64,000 nucleotides of DNA from Pyrenula massariospora. Its lineage: Eukaryota > Ascomycota > Eurotiomycetes > Pyrenulales > Pyrenulaceae. Shown here one piece after another: positions 52,270-64,000 of this stretch (the first letter of the stretch is position 1; each line of letters begins with the position of its first letter). The notes under the pieces were generated by a model. That model had not been told where the DNA came from. It worked only from the letters and a program-made list of their open reading frames with translations, and made no database searches. Both the position numbers and the translations under genes were made by a program. The stretch covers positions 62,001 through 126,000 of the forward strand of contig JAGFMI010000030.1 of the NCBI GenBank assembly GCA_021030905.1. The letters are read 5' to 3'.

Positions 52270-55200
52270 CGCGACAACATGGGCGAAACAATCGTGGCAT
52301 GTGGGATGTAGCGTAAATTCAGGGTCTCGTTCACGATAAAAATACTTTGATCTTGAGGTGAAGGTTCGGAGTTCTGAGTCACTATAGAAAACGCCAAGAA
52401 ATACTGGCTCCCCGCACACTGCAGGAGTGATTCAGGAGTGACCCCTAACAGGCTTCTAGTATGATTTACAATTGCCCATAGCCATTCACTCAGGCCCGTC
52501 TAGATAGGACGGACAGCTGTACACAGTGTAGATGATATTCCTCAAGTATTTTTGGACGGAAAGTGAGATCAATGTGTTCGCTAAGTTCTGCTGGGACAAA
52601 ATTATGAAGGGGATTCCGTATACCCCGACAGGAACAGAGACCATCAAGCACTTCATAGGTGAAGTAAGACCATTGAAATTGTATTACAGACACCAGGTTC
52701 TTCAGTAGGGACGTTGCTATTCACAAAGTCCCTCAGCGTGCGGTCTATCCTTGTCTTCAAGATCGATCGTAGAAAAGCCATCCACGTCATCGCGGTACAC
52801 AGAGATGAGCTGGGACAGCGAGTCTCCACAGGGTACAAGAAACGTAAGATGTCGGCGGGCAGGTTCACCAGTGCATTCAGTTTTTAAGGCATCAAATTGA
52901 ACAAGTAGAGTCGAATTGCAATAGCAAATCGTTAAAAAGTCTGGAGTAATGTGACATACCGAATGATCGCTCCTAAGTTCACTATTCTTGGACCCTTCTT
53001 GCAATGAGCAGGCGAAGATGAATGCAACCATTTCTGGCTAGTCCCCTTTCCTTGATTGCAAGTTACAGGTCCCTTGTCCAGATACCCCCTTCGATCCATT
53101 CCAGGGACCAAGCAGGTCAAGCCAGGCGGAAGACCGATGCATGGCGCAGGACCGTGGGTGTTCATTTCTTGTCTGCATTGGCTATTCTCCACTAGGGTTC
53201 GTACATAGTTCATAGGCGACGAATGTATTCCAATGCAGGAAAAATGGTAAGACATTGGCAAATGTCCTTTGGAGGCCATATGAAGGCACTCAGACAGGGA
53301 TTCGGATATTGACCTGGTTCAGCTTGATGTGGTCATAGTAGAGCTGGGTTGGTGCGGTAGCACAGTATCCGGATATGAAATTAAACCAGTCGAAGGAAAG
53401 CGCTCTGGAGCTTTGACCCGTCGCCTAAATACTGAGTACGTCCACCCCAACAGTCCAGCCCTTCTAATCAGGAGTCTTGAATATTAGTAGTGCCGAAAAT
53501 TAAGAAGCTGGTGCGAGGAAGAATGACAATGTCTGCCTCAATTCACGGAAAAGTGTCCAAAGCTTCAGTCGACAGCAAACGGTATGGTGCAACATCAAGT
53601 GAAGTCGGGAAAGCAATGAGAAGGACGATCCGATTTGAAGACCGCGAAAAGCGGCGCAAAGCCACAACAAGGCAAATGGAGAGGAGAGAGTTCATCCGGG
53701 CCACTGTTGGCCTTTGCATGAGCAGAACGCCGATGACATGTCGCCGCGGTTTACCTAGTTGAGGAACGAAGCCGGTCCATGGATAAAGCTGTGCACAAGG
53801 CTGTCGGTGAACGCCCGGGCGAGATCTACTAAATCCCGCAGGTTTGGACGACTTGGGACGGTTGGCTGAAGGGTAACATTTTTACTAGATGCAAAAGATT
53901 ATAGGTGTCGGTTCGAGGCTAAAATGTTGGTCAGCATAGGACGTGATGTATTTGAGCAGCAATAGCTGCAAGCATGAGCATCGGAGATGAGTCCTGCAGT
54001 AGCAGGAGCTGGTGCTAGTCAGTTCCTGCAACGAGGAGAGAGTGAGCATAATAGTGGGATGTTGATCCGCTAATTTACGAGTCGCATTGTTAGTGTCCTT
54101 GGTGTTGGGGCGGCGGATGAGCTTTGGAGAGTTGGCAGGTGGCGAAAGAGCTAGACTCCAGGAGACTTCTGAAGCTGTCTGCAAGGGATGGCCCTAGAAA
54201 GAGGGAGAATCAATCTCGCATGTCCTCTGCTGGTACGAGGTCTTGGTGTTGCTCGCGGGCAGGACTCCTAATAGTAGGAGGAGGAGCAGGTGGAGGAGTA
54301 ACTGAGCGGGGTTCAAATCCCAGCCTGCCACCCCCACCATCCACTTCGACAAACTCACTACTCCTCCTACCCCCATGAGGCGCTCCCTTCGGCCACTTTA
54401 CGCGTTGCCATCCCACCCGTGTCCTGGTTCTCGTTCTCTCGTCTACGCACAGCCGAAGGATCCTACTAAGATACCAGAGAGCTCGTCATCATCCAGTCCT
54501 TCCCCGCTAACCCCACTCGGGAAGATTTCAACTTCCATCGAGCCTCAGCAACATGGTTCTCCACAAAAGCCCTGGGATTCTGACAAATATAGGCGTATAT
54601 ACCGTCGGCAGCCTGATGATTGCTTCGATCAAAAGCAGGTCAAGACCCTTTCGCCAGTAGCACAGGCTCGACACGATTCCCGTTGCCCAGTCTCTATTAT
54701 CCTTACGAACCCTGTCGGCCCGGGCTGCTGAGAATGAATCCCCACGCTTACAATTTTCTCGCACTCTCGGACGCACAAGGTTCCCTGGCCTGAAACTTTG
54801 GTACTTTCACTGACTATGGTAGGCATCCCATCAGCCTGGCGGTATGGTCTACAGATGATAAAGATGCGGTGGGCGGCACAAAGGTTTCGCAGCTCCCGAC
54901 GAATGGTGGACGGGGCATAGATTGAATTGAGGTCACACAGACGGAGGGCCACAAAACAAGACGCTCGACCGCCATCGACCCGTGGAGACAGGTATCTGGG
55001 ACCATTTTGGCGAAACGGCTGGCGTTTGCCAGCGGCAACTGTCTTTCATGCAGCACGGCTTAGCGTCTAATCAACGACTTGACGGAGCCTTGGGATCGAG
55101 AAGGGTGGCAAAGATGACCACAGAACCCAGCTGTAGTCCGTATCGTGATCGACTTGCTCAGCAGAGTCAAAGCTGTCTAGCAGGCAGAAGTGTAAAGATC

Positions 55201-57166
55201 CCCCCCGTTTCTCGTAGTGTTTCGTGCGTCAGCATTCTGCTGAGCCTGCATTGCTTCGGGGACCCAGAGTCCTGCCCGCCGTGGTTTGCGTAACGACTTC
55301 TCCAGGCAAATCATGCGCAACGGACATGCCTGCAAACTTAGCTAACGAGAGTTGAGAAGCTGGTTAGGCTAGCCGGCGTCGTCCGACCTGTGTCTTTGCC
55401 ATTCCTTCGCAGATTGTCTCAGGCAAAATTGATGAATTGGCGGGTAGATACCTTTTTGTGCGCCCGGAAAGCTTATGCCGATGCGAAGGGGCCGAGAAAC
55501 ATCTCAGGTTTGGGTTTCCTTTGCAGTTGCAGAAATGGTTGTATCCGCACCCAAGGCTACCCTTTGTCCTAAAGTTCTCATGTCGTTTGCCTCCCAAATC
55601 GGACCGTGCAGGTCTGAGCACCCTGTCCAGTGCAATTTTATCTGATGTTTGTCACTGGCATGCACAAACCAAAACTGGCTACAGCCATGATTGGCTGGAC
55701 GGTCACAAGGGCGAGCTGAGGCTGCAAGTCGCGAGAGACGTTGCAGACCTTATCCCGGACTCCTTGTTGTAGACTGGCCTTTGCTGTGGAGCTAGCCGGG
55801 GAATTATGATAGTCTCCATAACCTGGCAATGACACCAACAGTCTGGGACGAGATTGATCATCATAACAATAACCTGCGGGTGCAGAGGCTAGCCCACCAC
55901 GGTTGTTACGTAGACGGAGCAGGAAACCCCTCTGGCGATACTTCACCACTACTACTGCCCCGACTGTGTAGATTGGGAAACGGAGTCACTCCGTGAGCGA
56001 GCAGGAGAGAAACTACCTAGATGGGCTACCGCTCCCCTGGAACAGCCAACTCGGATCAAATTGATGTACCTCCCTACGCCTCGAGGCATTGCCGGGTACC
56101 GCAGACCTCGCAGTGTTGTTCAGCCAAGCTGATGGCGGTCTTGTTCCGGTGGCTCCAAGACGCGGCGTCATCTCATCAAGGGGCTGGACTTGCAACAGCT
56201 CGGATGTTCATTGCATGCTGTGAAGCATGGGTCCATGAACCTCAAGGTCGCTCTTTATTGCACTAGTCACTCTGGCTGCTCTCGCGTTTGATGGCAGGTT
56301 CGGTTCAGCTGAAGCACTTAGCGCTGAGCACTGTATGGGGCATCATCCCTTGCCTCTCCAGCATGACACCAACAAGGCCGCAATCATCCAACCTGAAAGG
56401 AGCATCTCGACGAGGTGGGAATCCAATCTTAGCCGGTGGTGCAGCTTCGACCCCCAACGTATCCGCGTTCACGAGCGAACTTAATCACGGAAGCGAAGGT
56501 GACGGCTTGGAGCGCTGTTTTCACGGTCATCACCACACAGGCGTGGTGTCATGAGCCACAACGAGGGATGCGCACCATTCACAAATAGCCCTCGTCCCGA
56601 ATCCAGCGCTAGAGCTCTGGAATCCTGACTGCGAGTGGGCCACCAATGCCACATGGAGTCTTCACACGATCAGTGGACGGGCCAGATTTTCGACGAGCCA
56701 TGACAGGGTTGGCCGTCATTCAAGAAACTTCCAGATTAGACTCTCGAGCACACGGTGCACCGCCAGTCAGTGGCAAGGAGCCAGGCCGCTCAAGCCCCGA
56801 ACGCGCCGGAAAAGCGCACAGCTCGTCCTGTCCAAATAATAGATTGCTGCACGAGCCCCTTGCAACGGACGATTACAGTTACGACTTTACAAGATTCGGT
56901 GGGCTGCATCAAATCAGATGGGAGGCGATCATGCCATCCGCCAAATCTAATCCGGGTCTAGCATCCTGATGCCCTCTGCTGCTGACGTTGAAAGTCTCAC
57001 GTCTCCCCAACGAGGAGCCTATCCAGCTCATGTATCCGTCACTGCCGACGCTTTGCATGACGATCGGCTGTGATTGTGGTGGAGTCTTCCAGGCAGGCTG
57101 AACGAGAGGCGTGAAAAGCAACTGCGCGGGAGTCGTCGCCGTAGTTCCCTGCACCACGGATGACAG

Positions 57167-57189
57167 TAGTAATAATAATAATCATAATA
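57167..57189. repeat. (ATA)n microsatellite
   Basis: A run of TAATAATAA triplets interrupted once near its end, inside the gene-free tract. Confidence 0.6.
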
Positions 57190-57630
57190 CTTGACAAGCG
57201 TGAAGCGAATTGGCCCGGAAATTTTGTCGCCGCGGGTCATTTGTTGCAGAGAAAGTACACACCCGAACTTCTGTTGGTGGGTGGTCGCCAACAGAAAGCC
57301 GAGAGAGGCACGATGAGGTGCGAGGATGCCCGGGGGGGGTAGAAGGGGGCAAAACGAGGAAGGGGGGGGCCTATCTAGGACTCCGGGCCTGCTGTAAGCG
57401 CAGTAAGCAGGGTCACCAGGAACGCTTACAGAAGGGGGCTTGGGGCAGGCGATAATGATTGTTCATTACATACGGCAGCATGAGACGGACGCTGCGCCAA
57501 AGGCCAGTTACCGTCAATACGGAGGATGATGGGGCGAGTCGTGTTGCGTTGATCGCCGTCACGACCGGGCGGCCCTGGGTAATTTTGGTACCTCTAGTAA
57601 TGTAATGCTCTTGCGTAGCCGCTTGTATGC

Positions 57631-57648
57631 TACTGCTGCTGCTGCTGC
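57631..57648. repeat. (GCT)n microsatellite
   Basis: About five consecutive CTG/TGC triplets. Confidence 0.55.
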
Positions 57649-57846
57649 ACCACCACGCTCAGGAATCAGATCCAACGCCCAAGAAAGGAACGATGCCTAC
57701 ATCGCGGCTCTTGGAGGACGGGAGTGCAGACACGGTGTTGCAAAGCGTGGACGAGCAAGGCAGATCACACGAGAGGCGCCACCATGGCTGTCTACCGGTT
57801 CTGATAGAGTTGAGGTACGAGTCGCTCAGGCTGCCGAAATGCCGTC

Positions 57847-57895
57847 TTCGTCGTTCCCATCATCGTCGTCATCGTCATCATCATCAAGACGCTTA
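57847..57895. repeat. (TCA/TCG)n compound microsatellite
   Basis: An imperfect alternation of ATC and GTC triplets over about 49 bp. Confidence 0.55.
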
Positions 57896-60086
57896 TCACG
57901 ATGCGCAAGCGAGGGAGGCTTTTTCCTTCCGCTGCGTCACCTCGAGTCGTGAGTCCCTCGTCGCTCCTCTCTGCCGAGCCCAGCAAACCCTACTGCTGCT
58001 CCTACTTACGACGTACTATTACTCTGTCCACTGCTAGCATCCCGCCACCCTGCGAGATGCTGAACTGAACTTGAAACCCGCCGTTTGGTCCCGGCACAGT
58101 CAGGCGGCTCCAACTCCAAGCCTTGCTGCCTGGCCAAGTCTTCACTGCACACCGTGTTTTTCTTGCCCGGAGCCGTGCCAGCCAGTCAGAATCCTACCTC
58201 CAGGGATCAGAGCGAACCGTCCTGATCGAGCCGACGCTGAGGAGCGCGCCCGGCGGCCTGCTTCTGGCGCACAGCAACAATGCCCACAGATAGTAGTAGC
58301 AGGAATAGTAGTGGTCGTAGGCTTCAGATGGTCCAGGTCTAGGTGTGCGCTGGCCCCGCCCCGACCAGCTGCTGGCGGGGATCCGCGCTGCCGTCGTCCT
58401 CACTCTTATGACGCTGCTAACGCTGATGATGGCCTTTTTTCACTCTTGACCCAAAAAGCAAAATTATGGCGAGACCACCAACGCCAGACGGGCTGGCCGT
58501 GTTGGGGACATCCCATGGATCCTTCTTTTGACCGACGTCCATGGCAACAAGCAGAACGCCGTGGACACTGACACTGATACATTCTGGCCCTCGGTCATGC
58601 GTGAGTGACGATAGTTACAGACGATGAATGACGGCGGGTACGGTGGCCCGCTAGTTGGAACCTAGCAATAATAGTTGAAGGCTGCGTGTGCGAGGGGTGG
58701 CTTGGACAAGGCTCCTCACGCCGGCTCGCATTTCTCGACTTGGGTCCCATTGCAGGGACCCAACCAGTGGCCCCCTTCGCCGTGTTAATCGCCCCCCTTT
58801 CACGAATCACGAGCAATCTCGAGCGACGGCGACAATTCCAATTTATGGCGAACCCGCGACTCTTCCCTTCCTGCTCTTGGCATAGTCGCTCCTCAGATCG
58901 GTCACACACACTCAGCCCTTCCAACCAACCCATGCGCTGAGGAAAAAAAAAAGAGACTCTCCGATGACTCCGCCGGACTCCTGATTGAAGACCAGCCCTT
59001 CACACGTCTCCCCCCCCCCGAACGCTTCCCCTATCATGTTATGTGCTCGTGTCATCCATGGGACTGCGCGGTGCTGCCTCCCTGGCACGACTTGTTTAGA
59101 ATGTACCTAAAATCCTGTCTGTAGTCTCACCTGCAACGTAATACAGTCACGAATTACACTTTCCCCTTGACATACGCCCCGGAACGAGACATCGTGTGGC
59201 CGTCCGTCTCCACCAGCCTCCCTCCCGGCGGTATCGTGGTTCCCAATACCCGCTCCTGACCGACGCACATTACCGCAACAAGCCCAAAGTATGAAACCTG
59301 GACCTGGCACGGGTTTTCCCTTCTTCGCCCTCTTTCACCTCCCACGCGTGAAGGGTAGACGAGCGCTGGCGGCACGGCGTGGAAAAGCACACTAAAACCG
59401 GTCTTATTATTGGATCTGATACATTCTCGCCGTCTATTCACCCACCGAAAAAGCCAACAGGCTAACCTCAATCCCCCCTCCACCCACCCCCATGTCACTC
59501 TTGCCAATTGTGGCTCTGACAAGAGGAACAACCAAACCGACGCTACCGGACGCGCTCCAAAGTGGCATCAAAGAAAAAATCTCCACGGATCTGCCTTTGG
59601 GATCCGCCAACCCAGAGACATGGATTAGACTCACGCCAGCTGTAATGCCTCTGGCCTCGTCTCATCTAACCTTCGTCCTCTCCTTCCGCCGGGGTCAGCT
59701 GCCCGGAGCAAGCCTGATGTGCTCGGCCTGATCATCATTTTCTTTTTGATTGTTTTTCCTTTGGACGGCCATTCCCTTCCCTTCACCTCAATATCCCTTC
59801 ATTGCTGCCTCCATTCCTCAGCTTGATTGACCTACCCCAGGGATCCACCAGACTACACGGTCATTCATCATTCATTCAACACCGTTGCCTGCTAGCTCGG
59901 AATCTGATGGTGGAATTCAAAGGTCAACAAATTCACCATCCTCCCCCCGCTACCTCGCCAACATTCACTCCTACTTTGCACCACCCATGACCTTACAATC
60001 CGAACACCCTCTTACCTTCCCATCACGCCTTTAATCCAAGTCGACGGCGGAACAGCTGAGTCGTAACTTCCTGCACTCTTACCTCC

Positions 60087-62072
60087 ATGACGACCTTCGC
60101 TCCTCCTCCTACCCTACCCTCATACATCTCCTCCGCACTGCCGGCTCGTTTGCACACTGAATACCAAAACCACGCTCTACCAACGAGATCACATCCAGCA
60201 ACGGCCGGGGAGGAGAGAGCTCGAAGCAGATTCGCTGACGGCCTACCTACCCCTCCAGAAGCCAAGGCGATGACCGACGTGTATTATCACAATGGCCAAC
60301 CTCCCCATTTCACAGACCGGAGCTTTTATCAACCACCTTTTAGTACCCATCCAGAACGACAATCAAATCATGTCTCCTGGAACCCTCACACGAACGGCAC
60401 TGGAGGTGGTCTTGGTACCAGTTCGGGCACCAATCGACCCCAAAGTGTCACGAAGGATGCTTGTTATGAACCAGCTCAAAAGTCCAGTAACGAGTCGATC
60501 GCCTCATTTCTAAGGATTCCAGAAGCTATCGATCGTAAAGGTGGAAGTCTGACTGAATTAGCCGCAGAGGTAATAGCCCACGTATCCTATGGCCTAGTAC
60601 AAGTACTGACTCAGCAGATAACTTGTCTATTCTGGTTCGAATCGGCAACAACACTTCAAAATATCGAACAAAGTCCCGCGGACGCGCCTTACACCAAGAT
60701 TCTGGCCCCAGACACAACGCCGACGATGGGGTTTAGAAAATGGGTGACTACGATACTTGCAACGACTCAAGTTACTCGAAACGTTATCATTTTGGCGCTT
60801 CTTTTCATTTACCGCCTTAAGAAGAGTAATCCCCAGGTCAGCGGAAAGCAGGGAAGTGAGTTTCGACTATTGACAATAGCATTGATGCTGGGAAATAAAT
60901 TTCTCGACGACAATACCTACACAAACAAAACCTGGGCTGAAGTTTCTGGCATATCGGTCTCAGAAATCCATGTGATGGAAGTGGAGTTCTTGAGCAATAT
61001 GAGGTATAACCTCTTTGTTTCCTCGGAAGAGTGGGAAGATTGGATGGTCAAATTGGGCAAGTTTCGAGTGTTCCTCGTCGAATCGTCCAGAGTTTCCGTA
61101 CAGCGAACGATGGCACTCAACTCGCCAACGGTGCTTGCCCTACCACAACACAAACTACCTTCACCACCTTCTCCGCTTCATAATGAGGTCTACAATTATC
61201 CTGCCCAGGTCTCCACGCCGAACCCGACTAATTTGCCACGATCTCAAAGGGCCTCTCCAGTGCGATCTTTTCCCGAAGCGATCCTCGGCCCACGAAAGAG
61301 AAGCTTGGACGTTTCAAATGAAGAGCATCCTGCAAAAAGAGGGATGTTGTCTTTGCCGCCTTCGGCCATTTCATCTACCTCTGCAACAACTGCCTCCAAA
61401 TTACCTGCGATCTACACCACCGCGTCGGCTGCAGCATTCACTCCAGTGTCGGAGACGAGCTCCGGTGCTCCGAATTACACCCCGCTAAGCACTTCAGGAA
61501 TTCCACGCCTTCCGATGCCAAGAATTCAAACCAACCTTGACCCTGTGACAGCTTCAGCCAATACTTGGAACAATCAACTGCCGCTGCCCAACGGACGAGC
61601 AATGTCCTCTGTTTATCCCAGTAATCCGAGCTGGGTGCAGCCGACGACCCCTACCTCAACAGTGTCTTCGAATTCTCTCAATCCATATCACAATTCGGTC
61701 CCAACCGTGCCAGACACCTCCCAAGCCGGCACCCCCTTTTCTGTTCGATCTGTTCATGGCTCCCCCATCAACCATAATTTCAACACCCTCACCCCAACAA
61801 CTCACCTCTCTCCGTCTGTCTTACTCAACCGCAATTCTCCATACCGCCCAATTCGCGCCGTCAATACCCTTCTCTATCCCCCTCCCTCAACCTCTCTCCA
61901 AAATTCATCTCGGAACATACCTTTCGATCAGATACATTACCAACCATTGAGCAAACAATCTGCTGAGCGAAAGGTCGGTGTGGTGCCATACCTGCATCAA
62001 GACCCCTGGACAGTCCCACATCCTGTTCATCCGACCATGAACCCTAGCCGAGCATATTCTCAGCCCAGTTGA
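60087..62072 (+). CDS. Clg1-like cyclin (Pho85-type partner)
   Basis: A cyclin of the Clg1 branch; in yeast Clg1 partners the kinase Pho85. Exons 60087-60569 and 60618-62072 encode 645 aa. The 48-nt intron 60570-60617 is a multiple of three with no stop in frame, so it can be read as 16 extra residues. Removing it gives SLTELAAEITCLFWFES, the family's conserved entry to the cyclin box, and TACTGAC is a good branch site. The box continues with FRKWVTTILATTQV, ILALLFIYRLKK, FRLLTIALMLGNKFLDDNTYTNKTWAEVSG and MEVEFLSNMRYNL. About 330 Ser/Pro/Thr/Asn-rich residues follow, with many S/T-P sites. The 5' leader may be long, given the large gene-free tract upstream. Confidence 0.9.
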   Translation: MTTFAPPPTLPSYISSALPARLHTEYQNHALPTRSHPATAGEERARSRFADGLPTPPEAKAMTDVYYHNGQPPHFTDRSFYQPPFSTHPERQSNHVSWNPHTNGTGGGLGTSSGTNRPQSVTKDACYEPAQKSSNESIASFLRIPEAIDRKGGSLTELAAEVIAHVSYGLVQVLTQQITCLFWFESATTLQNIEQSPADAPYTKILAPDTTPTMGFRKWVTTILATTQVTRNVIILALLFIYRLKKSNPQVSGKQGSEFRLLTIALMLGNKFLDDNTYTNKTWAEVSGISVSEIHVMEVEFLSNMRYNLFVSSEEWEDWMVKLGKFRVFLVESSRVSVQRTMALNSPTVLALPQHKLPSPPSPLHNEVYNYPAQVSTPNPTNLPRSQRASPVRSFPEAILGPRKRSLDVSNEEHPAKRGMLSLPPSAISSTSATTASKLPAIYTTASAAAFTPVSETSSGAPNYTPLSTSGIPRLPMPRIQTNLDPVTASANTWNNQLPLPNGRAMSSVYPSNPSWVQPTTPTSTVSSNSLNPYHNSVPTVPDTSQAGTPFSVRSVHGSPINHNFNTLTPTTHLSPSVLLNRNSPYRPIRAVNTLLYPPPSTSLQNSSRNIPFDQIHYQPLSKQSAERKVGVVPYLHQDPWTVPHPVHPTMNPSRAYSQPS

Positions 62073-62706
62073 GGATTCCACGACTCACGAGTTTTCTTAC
62101 TTTTCCAAGACTGTACCAAAATTTGTCCACAAAAGCATCCAACATGTGTGAAGGGCATTTGCAACAGAGAGCGATTTCTTTGTCTGTATGATATGCATTT
62201 CTTTTCCAACGAGCAAGCGAGACATACAGCATAGCATGGCGTTTAGTACGATACACAACATTTCCAGTGGTTGCCAAAACACATGGAATAGAGGATGGAG
62301 AACAGTCTGGCGTAATCATGACTTGGTCTGGCCGCTCAAGCCATTCTGCGGGATGAGTTTGTGTACATAAGACGGTGAAACAAACGTGGAATTGATCCAC
62401 AGACATTTGAATGAAATGAAAACGTGAAACTGATAGGAGGTACCTAGATAACAATCGTGAATTTGTTTCGTGTCCATATTCAGATATGACGTCGCGAGTG
62501 CGAGGAATAGTGAAGAGTGCGGAATTTGCCGCGCTGCCAAGGCAAGCCTTTAGTCTCGAGACCATTTAACACGCATCCACATTCACATTCACGTTCCACT
62601 TCTACTACTGCTGTTGCCCCCATCACTACCCTAGAATATCGTGTCCGATCCAACTACGCATCTCCCGGAAAATGTTCGTCAGACGGCGTTCGAAAGAGGC
62701 GTGAGA
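62073..62706. other. intergenic, cyclin 3' flank and hydrolase promoter
   Basis: The 634 bp lie between the cyclin stop and the hydrolase start. No gene or repeat is seen. The final 120 bp before 62707 are in frame with the hydrolase but have no ATG. Confidence 0.4.
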
Positions 62707-64000
62707 ATGCGAAATACGCTCCTGCTCGTCTTCATCCATGGCTTCAAGGTAAAGCCCTTGGGTATCCACCCAGCTACTCCATCCATCTACCGCATCCTTC
62801 ATGGCCGCTTATCCATCAACTAGGGCGGCGACGATACCTTTGGTGGATTCCCGGAGCATCTTAGAGCTCTTGTCAGTCATGCGCTTCCCAAAGTCGACGT
62901 TGTCGCCGTCACATACCCCAAGTATGAGACAAGAGGCGACTTGAATTCTTGCGTCTCCAGGTTCCGTGAATGGTACGAGCACCTGAGGAAATCGATGCTC
63001 TTCAGTTACTGACAAATCTACGCAAGGCTTCAAAACAAAGTCATCGATCTTGAGGTCGCTGCGTCGGCTCCGTCACCAACTGTGTCGCCTTCAGTTCATT
63101 GTATCCTTTTGGGTCACAGCATGGGCGGTATTGTTGCTGCAGATACAGTGCTTCTTCTAGCCAATGAACACTTTTTACCTGGTTCATCTTCTCACAGAAG
63201 GACTGATCAAAAAGACACGCCTCAACGAGATGACGTGCGGAGAGGGACTATGCACCGAGCCACATCAAGTGTAGATACGACACAACCGGGGGCAGTGGCG
63301 GACTCTTCGAAGACCGCGAAATCAACATCGAGTTCGTCGACTGCTCAAGACTCCGCCTCTGGAAACTCAACCGCACCAAACGACAGCGCGCATACAGCCG
63401 GCCCTATGTTCCCATATATTCGTGGCGTTCTTGCCTTAGACACGCCATTCCTCGGGATAAATCCAGGCGTTGTTGCTCATGGCGCTGAAGACCATTACAA
63501 AACCGCGTCGTCGGCGTACAACACAGTGACGGAACTTGGCACAGCGTTCGGCTTCCCAGGATGGAGAAGTAAATCCGAACCCACGTTAGCAGACAGAAGC
63601 AAATCAAAGAATCCGCCCGCAATGTTACCCGCACCAGACACGCAGGCCGACGCGGCGGCTGCGCCGAAATGGCAGAGCTGGGGTAAATATGCCATGTTTG
63701 CAGGTGCCGCAGGAGCTATTGCTGCTGGTGGAGCCGCCGCCTTGTATTCACAGAAGGAGAAAATAAATCTGGGATGGGGTTGGATGACGAGCCATCTCGA
63801 GTTCGTGGGATGTCTTGCTCGCGCAGAAGATCTGAAACTCCGCACGTATCAACTCGGAGCGGTCGTTCGAGAAAATTCATTAGGATTTGCAGACATCTAC
63901 GGAGTCCTAGGAAAGGGGGCAAAAGAAGCCATTGACGAGAAGATGGTGGAGGATGGGAAGAGGAGAACTTTTGTCCGATTGCCGCCAGGGCCAGTTGAGG
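62707..64000 (+). CDS. alpha/beta hydrolase, DUF676-type putative lipase (3' truncated by window)
   Basis: Exons 62707-62748, 62824-62972 and 63027 onward run off the right edge, with 388 codons in the window. The first ATG in frame gives MRNTLLLVFIHGFK, joined to GGDDTFGGFPEHLRALV, then VDVVAVTYPKYETRGDL and FREWLQNKVIDLE. The nucleophile elbow is GHSMGG (Ser at about residue 97), and a Ser/Thr-rich insert follows before GVLALDTPFLGINPG. A Gly/Ala hydrophobic stretch, YAMFAGAAGAIAAGGAAALY, could associate with a membrane. The ordering HGF, GHSMGG, LDTPFLG matches DUF676/serine-esterase proteins of fungi. The catalytic Asp and His should lie near or beyond the edge; the substrate is unknown. 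Confidence 0.85.

Larger units (their letters stand above)
52270..60086. other. 7.8-kb gene-free tract upstream of the cyclin gene
   Basis: I found no supportable gene in this interval, by far the longest gap in the window. Open frames on both strands are short, and none gives conserved motifs or coherent splice joins. Features seen are a tRNA-like segment at 54258-54330, ATA, GCT and TCA/TCG microsatellites at 57167-57189, 57631-57648 and 57847-57895, G-runs near 57331 and 57362, an A-run at 58943 and a C-run at 59011. From about 59400 the plus strand is C/T-rich, like a long 5' leader. The tract most likely combines the gcd2 and cyclin promoters with sequence of unknown use. Confidence 0.5.

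Noticed and set aside
53490-53762. 90-codon basic open frame
   Set aside because: It starts with GTG rather than ATG, lacks motifs and lies in the gene-free tract.
54375-54731. 118-codon open frame with a basic N-terminus resembling a mitochondrial presequence
   Set aside because: Sequence after the first 80 codons is incoherent, no splice continuation restores a conserved frame, and no family is recognised.
57605-58571. Overlapping 115-166-codon frames in the microsatellite area
   Set aside because: They are low-complexity translations of repeats and GC-rich sequence with no conserved segment.

Overview
The window is nuclear DNA from a filamentous ascomycete (Pezizomycotina). The evidence is a set of compact genes with short GT..AG introns (mostly 42-70 nt, many with a CTAAC/CTGAC-like branch site), fungus-specific families (DSC ligase subunit, Zrg17, Mhr1, Dug3, Clg1-type cyclin, fungal rhodopsin-like integral membrane protein) and secreted plant-polymer enzymes (cutinase, GH43, GH28). 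Class or genus cannot be fixed from the sequence alone. I rebuilt the exons by hand. In nearly every spliced model the exon lengths sum to a multiple of three and the protein joins read as conserved family sequence.

Layout, left to right. 0-10.5 kb: Dal5-type transporter, Tul1/DscA RING ligase, Zrg17 zinc transporter, mitochondrial IF3, Gda1 nucleoside diphosphatase. 10.9-17 kb: NOPCHAP1-like protein, eIF4E-like protein, Shg1 COMPASS subunit, small complex I-like protein. 17.4-23.6 kb: copper amine oxidase, GH125 (Mug157), mitochondrial ribosomal bS6m (Mrp17), glycine cleavage H protein. 24.6-34 kb is the accessory-looking part: cutinase, rhodopsin-like membrane protein, WW-domain glycine-zipper protein, GH43, GH28. 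34.8-52.3 kb: fungal membrane protein, Dug3, Mgm1, Sec14-like protein, Pol12, an unidentified gene, RpS29, Mhr1, a small membrane protein, eIF2B-delta. 52.3-60 kb is a gene-free tract rich in microsatellites. 60-64 kb: Clg1-like cyclin and an alpha/beta hydrolase running off the right edge.

The core genes serve mitochondrial biogenesis and translation (IF3, bS6m, Mhr1/mL67, H protein, Mgm1, a complex I-like subunit), cytosolic translation (eIF4E-like, eIF2B-delta, RpS29) and secretory-pathway glycan or protein handling (Gda1, Tul1, Zrg17, GH125). They are not operons, but most sit as divergent pairs sharing a 140-550 bp intergenic promoter, alternating with convergent tails.

The most notable observations are a complete-looking 5S rRNA gene nested in sense orientation inside the last intron of POL12, a 70-bp imperfect palindrome present as two diverged copies 24 kb apart, two stop-free introns of exactly 48 nt that ordinary ORF reading retains as protein, and very small terminal exons. 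I found no convincing undescribed multi-gene system such as a biosynthetic cluster, defence island or transposon.
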